Shown here: piece by piece, positions 24,781-33,504 of the stretch
How positions within the stretch are numbered: position 1 is the first letter of the stretch
Layout of the letters: the number at the start of each line of letters is the position of its first letter
Source of the DNA: Euryarchaeota archaeon UBA23
Lineage (GTDB): Archaea > Thermoplasmatota > Poseidoniia > Poseidoniales > Thalassarchaeaceae
DNA length: 64,000 nt
NCBI GenBank assembly: GCA_002498725.1
Contig: DAIJ01000010.1
Location: 1-64,000, forward strand
Direction: 5' to 3'
Translations under genes and position numbers: made by a program
The notes under the pieces: generated by a model
What the model saw: only the letters and a program-made list of their open reading frames with translations
What the model was told of the DNA's origin: nothing
Database searches by the model: none

Positions 24781-26802
24781 CTATTCAAACAAAGAAGGTC
24801 GCCATGCTGTAATCTTGCCCATGAAGGCACTTGCCATCACAGTTAGAGGGCTTGCGAGATATAATTTTCCTGGCCCAGAACGCCCTTGAAAATTCCTATT
24901 AATTGCAGATACAGTGACTTGCCCCTCTAATTCAGAAACACCCGGACCGGCACCAATACAGGCACCACAACCAGGATCAATTAACTTAACACCGGCTCGC
25001 TCAAACAATTCGTTCCAACCGTTCCTCTCCGACAAATCCTTGACAGCCTTTGAACCAAATTGAATGTAACAATCAACGTCATCAGAAATCGTTAGACCAG
25101 CATCTAGAGCAGCCCTAGTTACCATTGCGTAGTATGCGAAATCATCATCTTTTCCAGCAGTACAAGAGCCGGCATATGCAATATCAATTTTGACATCTCC
25201 CAAGTCTTCGATATATGCGCCATTCGTTGGGTCCGATGGGATTCCAGCATCAGGATCTCCCGGATGTGCTACCATTGGACGAATTTCCGACAGATCAATC
25301 ATATGGACACCGCCATGGTATATTGCCCCCTTATCGGGAAGAACAAACGAAGATCGAATCTCATTTTTAGTTAAATCATCCCTTCTATTCAATAGCCACT
25401 CAATGGTCAATTCATCAGGCTCGCAAATTCCAGTTTTCGCCGAACATTCAGTTGCCATATTACATAGAGTCGCCCTTTCATCCATCGAAAGCGAGGCTAA
25501 ACCAGGTCCTCCAAATTCCATTGATCGATCTAACGTATCCGACTTTGCCGCATATTTCCAAAGAATATGTAGAATAACGTCTTTTGCAGTGCAACCAGGA
25601 TCTAGAGATCCAATTAATTCAAATCGAATACTTTCTGGAACCTTTACAAAAGCGAATTGATTGTGAACTAAGTTTGCATACTCCGTGGATCCAACACCAT
25701 ATGTCAGGGCGTTGCTAGCACCACCCATACAGGTGTGGCTATCTGTAGCTTGTATGAAGTCGCCAACATCAATGAATTCCTCACGAGCAACCTGATGACA
25801 AATTCCGGGACTGATTCCATCAACAGCGGAATAATCTCTCACGCCAGTATGTTGTTGGAATAACACTTGTAGGTCTCTTAGTGTCTGAATCTTATCTTCA
25901 AATCTACTGAATCTTGCAACACCGGTTGCATATAGGAGATGGTCTTCAAATACTGCAAATTTTGGTGGATTGGGCAATACATAATCATCTCCATATTCGG
26001 CAGATAGGAAATTATGAACCTGAGCCGTAGTGAATTCATGAGAATAGCCCCCATCTACTTGTGCTAGCACCGCATCACCTGGTTTTACATATCCACGAAC
26101 TCCGTCCTGTCCTAGTAGCTTGTTGGAAATCATTTTCTCAGCCATTGTTTGAGGGATGGCCTTGGTACTAACTACTGGCAAATCCACATCTCCGGCTTTC
26201 AATCGCTTAGCGAAAGGAAATATACCACCATTCTCAACAATTAATCGAGTAACAGGATCATATTTTCCTGTAAATTCCGACAATCCAACCTCCTCTCCAT
26301 TCTGCAATCTTTTGAGCATTTCATGATCGCCCATAAGTTGACCAAGATTAATATTATTACGCTCATGAATTGGAGCAAAGGATGCGGCAATTACGATTCT
26401 AATGCCCGACCACCTTTCACACTGAGCAGCAGTTTCACGACTACTCCCAGTACCTTTACGATGCCCAGATACAATCACCTCAAAATTACCATCCATCAAT
26501 GATCTATGCTCAAATACACGTCTACCATCATGCATTAGACCTGCATACGCATTTTCTGCGAGTACCGCAGGATCATGATCAAAGCAAACCCAAGCCGGAG
26601 TCATAACATCTGTATTTATGTCATCCAAAAGATCCTCTATACGCAGATCAGCCATGTTAAGATCCAATCCTTCATACAATTGCTGACGAATCAAATCAAG
26701 ATCTTTAGTAAGAAAAAGAACCCTTTTGCCGGGGGTCAAAGAAATTTGATCTGTAGGCCAATCACTGGTCATAGACAACGCCTCTTCAGGTACTCCCAAC
26801 AC
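24781..26802 (-). CDS. aconitase/isopropylmalate dehydratase family enzyme, swivel domain first
   Basis: An iron-sulfur hydro-lyase of 673 residues. The swivel (small-subunit, LeuD-like) domain comes first: DDINTDVMTPAWVC (60-73) and the GSSRET loop (119-124) in a segment ending HERNNINLGQL. The cluster-binding large domain follows from about 220, with Cys358 in DSHTCMGGAS and C612/C615 in DPGCGACIGAG. This is the reverse of mitochondrial-type aconitase and like the AcnB order, but without the HEAT domain. The reaction may be citrate to isocitrate, or isopropylmalate or homocitrate isomerisation. Isocitrate dehydrogenase lies 7 kb away. First ATG 26802; ATG 26772 is an alternative. Confidence 0.85.
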   Translation of the reverse strand: MLGVPEEALSMTSDWPTDQISLTPGKRVLFLTKDLDLIRQQLYEGLDLNMADLRIEDLLDDINTDVMTPAWVCFDHDPAVLAENAYAGLMHDGRRVFEHRSLMDGNFEVIVSGHRKGTGSSRETAAQCERWSGIRIVIAASFAPIHERNNINLGQLMGDHEMLKRLQNGEEVGLSEFTGKYDPVTRLIVENGGIFPFAKRLKAGDVDLPVVSTKAIPQTMAEKMISNKLLGQDGVRGYVKPGDAVLAQVDGGYSHEFTTAQVHNFLSAEYGDDYVLPNPPKFAVFEDHLLYATGVARFSRFEDKIQTLRDLQVLFQQHTGVRDYSAVDGISPGICHQVAREEFIDVGDFIQATDSHTCMGGASNALTYGVGSTEYANLVHNQFAFVKVPESIRFELIGSLDPGCTAKDVILHILWKYAAKSDTLDRSMEFGGPGLASLSMDERATLCNMATECSAKTGICEPDELTIEWLLNRRDDLTKNEIRSSFVLPDKGAIYHGGVHMIDLSEIRPMVAHPGDPDAGIPSDPTNGAYIEDLGDVKIDIAYAGSCTAGKDDDFAYYAMVTRAALDAGLTISDDVDCYIQFGSKAVKDLSERNGWNELFERAGVKLIDPGCGACIGAGPGVSELEGQVTVSAINRNFQGRSGPGKLYLASPLTVMASAFMGKITAWRPSLFE

Positions 26803-26871
26803 ATGTTGCTATTTCACCTTGGCGAAATTAATCAAATGCAATCAGAACGATATTAACACAGTTGATTATTA

Positions 26872-26892
26872 AAGTATAACCTTTAAGTATAA
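26872..26892 (+). promoter_or_regulatory. tandem TATA-like elements upstream of tfb
   Basis: AAGTATAA occurs twice, at 26872-26879 and 26885-26892, 13 bases apart, in an AT-rich stretch. The second copy would place a transcription start near 26915. Another AT element (GAATATATTA, 26903-26912) could drive a start near 26935. Confidence 0.5.
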
Positions 26893-26912
26893 GTTTAATT
26901 CGGAATATATTA

Positions 26913-26929
26913 CCTTTCCTTAGGAAAGG
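26913..26929 (+). promoter_or_regulatory. palindrome in the tfb leader
   Basis: CCTTTCC and GGAAAGG form a perfect 7-base inverted repeat with TTA between, directly before the GGGTGGTGA ribosome site of tfb. It could be an RNA hairpin or a protein-binding site for self-regulation. Inference. Confidence 0.45.
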
Positions 26930-26941
26930 GTGGTGAAGTAA

Positions 26942-27868
26942 ATGTCAGAGTATCTAGTTGAAGATATCGTTAAATGTAGTGAATGCGGGTCTAGAAATCT
27001 CAATAGAGACGAGACTCGAGGCGAAGTCGTCTGCGATGACTGTGGATTAGTCTTAGAAGATAAGGTAATAGATCAAGGAGCCGAATGGCGTGTATTCAGT
27101 CCAGAACAGGGAGATCAGAGAGCTAGAACAGGTGCTCCAATGACAGTCATGCTGCATGACAAGGGGCTTTCAACAGACATTGACTGGCAGAATAAAGACT
27201 ACTCGGGTAAGACCATCTCCAGTAGATACCGTTCACAGTTTTATCGAATGCGAAAGTGGCAGAAGCGTTCCCGCGTAAGTAATGCTACTGAACGTAATCT
27301 TGCAATGGCATTGGCCGAATTAGATCGTATGGCCAGTCGTTTAGATTTACCAAAAACCATCCGCGAAACCGCAGCTGTAAATTACAAGAAAGCGGTAGAA
27401 AAAAGGCTCATCCGGGGACGTTCAATTGAAGGTGTAGCCGCAGCTTCTCTCTATGCTGCATGCCGTCAGTGTAACAATCCAAGAACTCTTGATGAAATAG
27501 GCGATGCAAGTAGAACAGGTAGAAAGGAGATAGGCAGAACCTACCGATTCATGGTACGTGAACTGAAAATGAAAATACCTCCCACTAAGCCAGAGGATTA
27601 CATTCCTAGATTCTGCTCAGGACTAGATTTGGATGCAGAAGTTCAAGCAAAGGCATACGAGTTAATTGCTAAGGCACAAGAAAAAGAACTCACAAGTGGA
27701 CGCGGACCTACGGGGATAGCGGCATCAATTATTTACATTGCATCTGTTTTATGCGGCAAACGTCGAACTCAAAGAGAGGTTGCCGAAGTAGCTGGAGTTA
27801 CCGAAGTAACTATCCGAAACAGATACAAAGAACTGATCCAAAACCTGAATATTGAACTAGAGATTTGA
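26942..27868 (+). CDS. tfb: transcription initiation factor IIB (TFB)
   Basis: The general factor that binds TBP-DNA and recruits RNA polymerase. The N-terminal zinc ribbon has C12/C15/C31/C34 (CSECG and CDDCG), followed by the B-finger/linker region with EWRVFSPEQ, and two cyclin-like repeats: one ending in AAASLYAACRQ and one in GIAASIIYIASVLCG, then the helix-turn-helix EVAEVAGVTEVTIRNRYKEL that contacts the BRE. 308 residues, normal length. The start ATG has a clear ribosome site. A palindrome precedes it, and a helical-repeat gene follows 10 bases later. Confidence 0.97.
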   Translation: MSEYLVEDIVKCSECGSRNLNRDETRGEVVCDDCGLVLEDKVIDQGAEWRVFSPEQGDQRARTGAPMTVMLHDKGLSTDIDWQNKDYSGKTISSRYRSQFYRMRKWQKRSRVSNATERNLAMALAELDRMASRLDLPKTIRETAAVNYKKAVEKRLIRGRSIEGVAAASLYAACRQCNNPRTLDEIGDASRTGRKEIGRTYRFMVRELKMKIPPTKPEDYIPRFCSGLDLDAEVQAKAYELIAKAQEKELTSGRGPTGIAASIIYIASVLCGKRRTQREVAEVAGVTEVTIRNRYKELIQNLNIELEI

Positions 27869-27878
27869 GTCGGTCACT

Positions 27879-29207
27879 ATGACCAGACGTGAAGGCAAGG
27901 CCTTGGTCTGGCAGATGACTGACGAGAAACTCAAACAAGCGGTGCGAGAAGCATTCGAGATTGCACCACTACCAAACCCCCCTCTTGAATTACCAGATTT
28001 CCCAGCAATCCCTCCAGATGATGCAAACTCATTGGTGCGACAGGCAGCAGGAATTTTTGCTGTAGATCGTCAAGGATTCAATATGAGATTGGCAGAGGTT
28101 TGTGAGAGTCATATTCCAAATCATGTCAGTCGTTCAATTGATCCCGAGCAAGCCGAATCACAATGGCTAGAATCGAACTCTGAGGATGTTGCAGAGAGAA
28201 TTTTAGCAATACAGGCCCGAGATTGGTTAGCAGTTGCACTAGACGAAACCACTCCAGATACTGATCGCTGGTATCTTGGAGTATCTTTACTACAGGGTTT
28301 AGCATTGGGGGGAAAAGAAATCGCCAGAGACGATTGCTACTATTTACTTGAAGCGATTGCATATGCGGTAACGCCAGGAAATTTGCCTTATGCAAATGTG
28401 GTTGGACACCACCAAATTGCTTGGTCTCCTCAGATGGAAAATAGTGATGCCATTCCTCCACACCCTGCTGGTGTGATGGCAGCGACAACCATACTCGATA
28501 CATTGTCGATGAAACCTGAATCCTCGAAAAACATCCTACCTAAATGGCTCGAGAATCTATCCGTATCACCACATCTATGCTTGAGATTAGCGATCCCATC
28601 TCGTGTCATTGCTGCCCTTGGGCTTGCAGATGAAGATAGCAGTCCGTTTGTTCGAGCCGGTTTGCAAATATTGTCGCATTCTTCAGAGGAGGCAACAGAT
28701 ATTCTAGTAGCATCAGTCGATCATCGCTCAGTAATTGCCCGCAGAACAGTGGCTGCATCACTATCTCGTATCTATATCGAAAAAGCAACCCTTGCATTAA
28801 CACTTGTAGATCGGCTATTAACCAATGAAGATGAATCCATCCAGACACTTTGTGCCTCGTTCATTGGATGGCTTGCTCGTATATCTGAGGAAGAATTCCT
28901 TTCAAGGGCACAATTGATTGTAAAAAAAGGAAATCAAAAGGCCATACAAAGACTGGTAGAAACCGGTCTTCGAGATTATCTCTCCGCTAATCCGACAGAC
29001 CCTTATTCACTCCTTTCTTTGGTATGGATTTCTTCCTCCGAAATTGGTCAATCTCGTATTGGGAATCTATTTGTCGAGCAAGCTAGGGTTGCACCTAAAG
29101 CATTTCAAAGAACATGCGAATCTGTTAAGCAAATCAATCCAGAATCCTTTGAAAGGTTGTCGATATGGATCAAAGTAAGAAGCCCCGAGACGTTCAGATT
29201 ATTGTAG
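27879..29207 (+). CDS. unrecognised helical-repeat (HEAT-like) protein
   Basis: A 442-residue soluble protein, almost wholly helical. From about residue 240 to the end the sequence has regularly spaced Leu/Ala/Ile helices of HEAT-repeat character (DSSPFVRAGLQILSH, RRTVAASLSRIYI, ESIQTLCASFIGWLAR). No catalytic motif, signal peptide or membrane helix. It starts 10 bases after tfb and is thus probably on the tfb mRNA. It converges with the ribonucleotide reductase gene, the stop codons being 8 bases apart. A scaffold role is inference. Confidence 0.65.
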   Translation: MTRREGKALVWQMTDEKLKQAVREAFEIAPLPNPPLELPDFPAIPPDDANSLVRQAAGIFAVDRQGFNMRLAEVCESHIPNHVSRSIDPEQAESQWLESNSEDVAERILAIQARDWLAVALDETTPDTDRWYLGVSLLQGLALGGKEIARDDCYYLLEAIAYAVTPGNLPYANVVGHHQIAWSPQMENSDAIPPHPAGVMAATTILDTLSMKPESSKNILPKWLENLSVSPHLCLRLAIPSRVIAALGLADEDSSPFVRAGLQILSHSSEEATDILVASVDHRSVIARRTVAASLSRIYIEKATLALTLVDRLLTNEDESIQTLCASFIGWLARISEEEFLSRAQLIVKKGNQKAIQRLVETGLRDYLSANPTDPYSLLSLVWISSSEIGQSRIGNLFVEQARVAPKAFQRTCESVKQINPESFERLSIWIKVRSPETFRLL

Positions 29208-29215
29208 CCACAGAT

Positions 29216-32200
29216 TTACGAGCATCCAGTAGTTGCACCACAGGCATTACACTTCAAACAGGTTCCATTACGCACCATTTGACTACTTCCACAATCAGTA
29301 CAGATATCTCCAGTGAACCCCATCTCACGTGCTGCTTGACGGACTTTTGTTTCTGCATCAATGTTCTCTATTGGTGCAACAGTTGCCTCCAATGTCATCT
29401 GAACTTCCCGTTTTTCCCCTTCTGTTCTCATAATTCCCAGATCCGTAACTTCTGGTTTACTTATCGAGAATTGGTTGAAATCCTCTACCGCCGCTACATG
29501 AGCCAAATCATCTCTTCCAGAGTATTCAATCGCTAATTCTCTAAAGATCCAATCTACAAGGCTTGAGGCCATTTTGACTCTTCCACTTCCACCTTCTACC
29601 ATTCCACTTGGTTCGAATTTCTGGAATGTGAATACCTTGACAAAGGCTTCCAGCGGGACGCCATGTTGAAGTCCAATGGATACAGCAATTGCGAATTGAT
29701 TCAACATAGCCCTCCAAGCAGCACCTTCTTTGGAAGTAACAAGTATAATTTCTCCAAGTTTTCCATCAGGATATTCTCCAGTAATGAGGCGTACACTGTG
29801 CCCTCCGATCCTAGCCTTTACATTGTCCCCCTTCTTTTTGTTTGGTAATGGTCTCCTAGTTGCGATATAATTAACGAAAGATTCAGCCAAAGGCTTGGCT
29901 GCCTTCTCTGGCACAGGCAAAGCTTCAATAGTTTCTTCGACCATCTTCTTAACAACAATTTCTTCTTCTGAAATCTCTTCGTCCATATCAGAAGTGTCTA
30001 CTAACTGACCCATTAATGGCTGAGAAAGTTTACTACCATCTCTGTAAACAGCGCAAGCTTTGTTCATGGTTGTGTAACTAAGGTCATACGCCTCTCTAAC
30101 ATCTTCAATTGTACAATCATTTGGCATATTAATTGTCTTAGAAATCGCTCCAGAAATAAATGGCTGGGCAGCAGCCATCATCTTAACATGCCCTTGAGGG
30201 GCAATAGATCTGCTACCTTTTCCAGGAGATGCGCAATCAAAGATTGGAAGATGCTCTTCTTTCAATCCAGGAGCTCCTTCTATTGTCCCTCTGCCTATAA
30301 TCTCTGTATTTGCTGAATCAATTTCAGCATTCGTGAATCCAAGATGGCCAAGAACATCGAAGAAAGGATCATCACACTGATCTTGTGTCATGTTTAGAGA
30401 TTCTTTACAGAATTCTGGGCCTAAAATAGACGCAGTAAAGGCACTTCTAATGTGGAAAACAGTAGGTAGTTTTGACTCAATCTTTTCGACTAATCCTGCA
30501 TCAAATCCGTACTCGGCTAACCGACTCATAGAAATCGTAGGATTTATTCTTCCGGTTCCCACAACATATTCTTCAATTTCCTTAGCCGTCTTTTCAGAGT
30601 ATCCAAGTCTTGAAAGTGCACTTGGTATTCCTTGATTTATTATTCTAAGAGACCCTCCGCCTGCTAGCTGTTTGTATTGTACCATTGAGAATTGTGGCTC
30701 TATTCCAGTTGTATCTGCGCCCATAACAAGGCCAATAGTGCCTGTGGGCGCAATTACGGTAGTCTGTGCGTTTCTATATCCGTGTTCTTCGCCTTCTCGA
30801 ACAGCCCGATCCCAACATCCAAGAGCAGCATCACGAAGTCCCTTTGGACACTTCTTTGAATTTATTCCCATTGGATATACAGACAGCCCTTCATATTCCT
30901 CCTGAGGTGCATCATAGGCTGCTCTTCTGTGGTTTCTCATAACCCGAAGCATCGATTCAGCATTTCTTTCATAGTCGGGAAACGGCCCCAAGAAAGAGGC
31001 CATTTCGGCACTGGTAGCATAAGATTCTCCACACATTATTGATGTTATAGCGCCACATATTGCAAAAGCGCGCTCATCGTCATAGGGTATTCCCATATGA
31101 GTAAGAAGCGATCCGATATTACAATATCCAAGACCAAGTGTTCTGTATTCATAAGACCCTCTCGCAATAGCCTCAGAAGGGAATTGAGCCATCAGCACAC
31201 TGATCTCAAGAGTGGCAGTCCAAAGTCTAACACTATGCTTGAAATCTTCAATTTGAAATTCATGCGTGTTTTTATCATAGTAATGGAGCAGATTGATACT
31301 CGCAAGATTACATGCTGTATCGTCAAGGAACATGTACTCAGAGCAAGGATTTGATCCATTTATCCTACCCGATTCTGGACAGGTATGCCATTCATTGATG
31401 GTAGTGTCAAATTGCACACCAGGATCAGCGCAAGCCCATGCAGTGTATGCAACTTTATCCCATAGCCCACGAGCGTCAACAGACCGACAAGGTTCGGGCT
31501 CTCTCCCTTCCTTCTCGGCTTTTTCCAACTCGGTTCTCCAATAGAGCCCCCATTCATCTCCGTTTTCGACAGCATCCATAAATGCATTAGGAACTCTAAC
31601 TGAATTGTTACTATTTTGACCGGAAACAGATGCGTAAGCCTCTCCTTGCCAGTCGGTATCTAGAATTTCAAACTCCAGTCCCTTGTATCCTTGTTTTGCT
31701 AAATCTACGATTCTCTGAATATGTGGTTGAGGGACGCTATCTCTTATTGCTCTAATCATAGACTTTTTTAGAGCGGAATTTTTGTTTTGATCGAATCTCT
31801 CCAAGTCATCATCAGAACTCCATATTGCTTCCATTAGAGCATTAGCATGTTTTTGTAGTATATTGCTACCTATTACAAGCGCTGAGACTTTTTCTTCCTC
31901 TGTGGTTTTCCAATCAATGTATTCTTCAATATCTGGATGATCTAAGTCCAGAGTAACCATTTTTGCTGCCCTCCGGGTTGTTCCACCCGACTTGATAGCT
32001 CCAGCAGCCCTGTCACCAATTTTTAGGAAAGAAAGAAGACCACTGGAAGTCCCACCTCCAGACAGCGGCTCGCCAGCACCTCTAATTCTTGAGAAGTTCG
32101 ATCCAGTCCCAGATCCATATTTGAAAAGCAAGGCTTCTCTGTTCCATAATCCCATAATAGAATCAGAGCCACCCACAAGCGAATCGCTAACAGATTGTAT

Positions 32201-32860
32201 AAAACAAGCATGAGGCTGTGGGTGCGTGTAAGCATCTTCCGAGAGACGAAGTTCTCCAGTAACCGCATCCACATAGTGATGACCTTGAGCGGGACCTTCT
32301 ATTCCATATGCCCAATTCAGTCCAGTATTGAACCATTGTGGGCTATTTGGAGCAGAACGTTGACTGGCTATTAGGTAACACATTTCATCGAAGAATGCAC
32401 GAGCATCATTTTCACTAGCGAAGTAGTTGTGTTTGTATCCCCAATAGGTCCAAGTTCCAGCTAACCGACGAAATAATTCGCGTCCATCAGTTTCACCAAC
32501 ATATCTTTCCTCTACAGGCATTGTTTGTAATTTTTCGTGATCTGGTTCACATTTCTGCAACCAAACAGGAACATCATCCTCAGATACTCTCCGAAGAGCA
32601 GCAGGGACTCCAGCCTTTCGAAGATACTTTTGAGCACACACTGTCCCTGGGACACCAGAAAAACCAGAAGGCATTTTCACTCCGTCAATAGAATCCGCCA
32701 TTGAACCATCTGGATTCCTAATCTCAACATCCATTGTGATCCATTCAAACTGATCAAAAGGGTCAGCACCAGCAGTTGTGAATCGACGCTCTATAACAAG
32801 ACCATTTTCCGCTTCAATTGATTCTCCTCCCGCAGTTTTGTCTTTGGTTCTAGTCTGCAT
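29216..32860 (-). CDS. nrdJ: vitamin B12-dependent ribonucleotide reductase (class II)
   Basis: Class II enzyme that makes deoxyribonucleotides using adenosylcobalamin as the radical source. Seen: the N-terminal ERRFT..GADPFD, the cysteine-containing NPCSEYMFLDDTACN active-site region, the GSGTGSNFS loop, PTGTIGLVMGADTTGIEPQ, and a C-terminal zinc ribbon with CTDCG, CLKC and NACG, ending in a Cys-Ser tail likely used for thiol exchange. About 1214 residues, the length of the long NrdJ type. The frame opens from a TTG at 32935; the ATG at 32860, with a GGGAAGTG site, is preferred. The cobalamin adenosyltransferase at 48231-48848 supplies the cofactor. Confidence 0.92.
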   Translation of the reverse strand: MQTRTKDKTAGGESIEAENGLVIERRFTTAGADPFDQFEWITMDVEIRNPDGSMADSIDGVKMPSGFSGVPGTVCAQKYLRKAGVPAALRRVSEDDVPVWLQKCEPDHEKLQTMPVEERYVGETDGRELFRRLAGTWTYWGYKHNYFASENDARAFFDEMCYLIASQRSAPNSPQWFNTGLNWAYGIEGPAQGHHYVDAVTGELRLSEDAYTHPQPHACFIQSVSDSLVGGSDSIMGLWNREALLFKYGSGTGSNFSRIRGAGEPLSGGGTSSGLLSFLKIGDRAAGAIKSGGTTRRAAKMVTLDLDHPDIEEYIDWKTTEEEKVSALVIGSNILQKHANALMEAIWSSDDDLERFDQNKNSALKKSMIRAIRDSVPQPHIQRIVDLAKQGYKGLEFEILDTDWQGEAYASVSGQNSNNSVRVPNAFMDAVENGDEWGLYWRTELEKAEKEGREPEPCRSVDARGLWDKVAYTAWACADPGVQFDTTINEWHTCPESGRINGSNPCSEYMFLDDTACNLASINLLHYYDKNTHEFQIEDFKHSVRLWTATLEISVLMAQFPSEAIARGSYEYRTLGLGYCNIGSLLTHMGIPYDDERAFAICGAITSIMCGESYATSAEMASFLGPFPDYERNAESMLRVMRNHRRAAYDAPQEEYEGLSVYPMGINSKKCPKGLRDAALGCWDRAVREGEEHGYRNAQTTVIAPTGTIGLVMGADTTGIEPQFSMVQYKQLAGGGSLRIINQGIPSALSRLGYSEKTAKEIEEYVVGTGRINPTISMSRLAEYGFDAGLVEKIESKLPTVFHIRSAFTASILGPEFCKESLNMTQDQCDDPFFDVLGHLGFTNAEIDSANTEIIGRGTIEGAPGLKEEHLPIFDCASPGKGSRSIAPQGHVKMMAAAQPFISGAISKTINMPNDCTIEDVREAYDLSYTTMNKACAVYRDGSKLSQPLMGQLVDTSDMDEEISEEEIVVKKMVEETIEALPVPEKAAKPLAESFVNYIATRRPLPNKKKGDNVKARIGGHSVRLITGEYPDGKLGEIILVTSKEGAAWRAMLNQFAIAVSIGLQHGVPLEAFVKVFTFQKFEPSGMVEGGSGRVKMASSLVDWIFRELAIEYSGRDDLAHVAAVEDFNQFSISKPEVTDLGIMRTEGEKREVQMTLEATVAPIENIDAETKVRQAAREMGFTGDICTDCGSSQMVRNGTCLKCNACGATTGCS

Positions 32861-33037
32861 AAATTCACTTCCCTTGTATTCATTTTGGCCCCGATTCGGA
32901 TACTTCCCTTGCGCGAAGGATTCGGTTGTGCTCAAGGAGGGTGTTTAATGATTGAGGATAAAGTGACTTGATTTAGACAACAATCAATATTTTTTTTCTT
33001 TTTTCAAAAATACCCTTGGTGTTATTATTTCACTAAG

Positions 33038-33430
33038 TCAAGAAAATATTTCTAAACTCCAATCAAGTGAAACTCCAGAACGAGTAATCATAATACCTAC
33101 GCTACAATATTTTTCATGACTACTTTCAATTAATCTTCTAACCAAATTTTCCGGTACATCGCCTTTCACAATGTACTTCATATTGATGTGGGTAAAAACA
33201 CGAGGTGCATCCGCAGCCCTTTCTGCTTCAATATCTACTGTTACATATTCAATATTTTCAGTCCTATGTTTTAGACCACCAATGATGTCTATCAATGAGC
33301 AAGCCGCATGCCCATGTAGAACCATTTCCATCGGACTTGGCGCAGACTCTCCATAGATGTCAAACCTCTTACCACTTGCAGTAGTACCAACGAAACCATC
33401 AACCTTCGTCCATCGCACCTCACCGTTCAT
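33038..33430 (-). CDS. OsmC/Ohr family protein
   Basis: A 130-residue OsmC-like protein, a thiol-dependent hydroperoxide-reductase fold. Seen: GKRFDIYGESAPSPMEMVLHGHAACSLIDII, which carries the central helix with Cys near residue 46, but the second active-site cysteine of Ohr/OsmC is replaced: only KYCSVGIM near the C-terminus offers a partner cysteine. The start ATG at 33430 is 74 bases from the divergently transcribed isocitrate dehydrogenase. It is upstream of ribonucleotide reductase on the same strand with a 177-base gap. Peroxide defence is likely; substrate unproven. Confidence 0.85.
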   Translation of the reverse strand: MNGEVRWTKVDGFVGTTASGKRFDIYGESAPSPMEMVLHGHAACSLIDIIGGLKHRTENIEYVTVDIEAERAADAPRVFTHINMKYIVKGDVPENLVRRLIESSHEKYCSVGIMITRSGVSLDWSLEIFS

Positions 33431-33504
33431 GATTCGATGAGTCTAGGTCTCACGCTTGAAGGGTTGGCTTCATGAATAAGTGCTAGGTGGAGTTGGTGAG
33501 GAAC

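Noticed and set aside
24645..24830. 61-codon minus-strand frame between the aconitase and top6B genes
   Set aside because: Overlaps the aconitase end and the leader hairpins, has no ribosome site and no family character.
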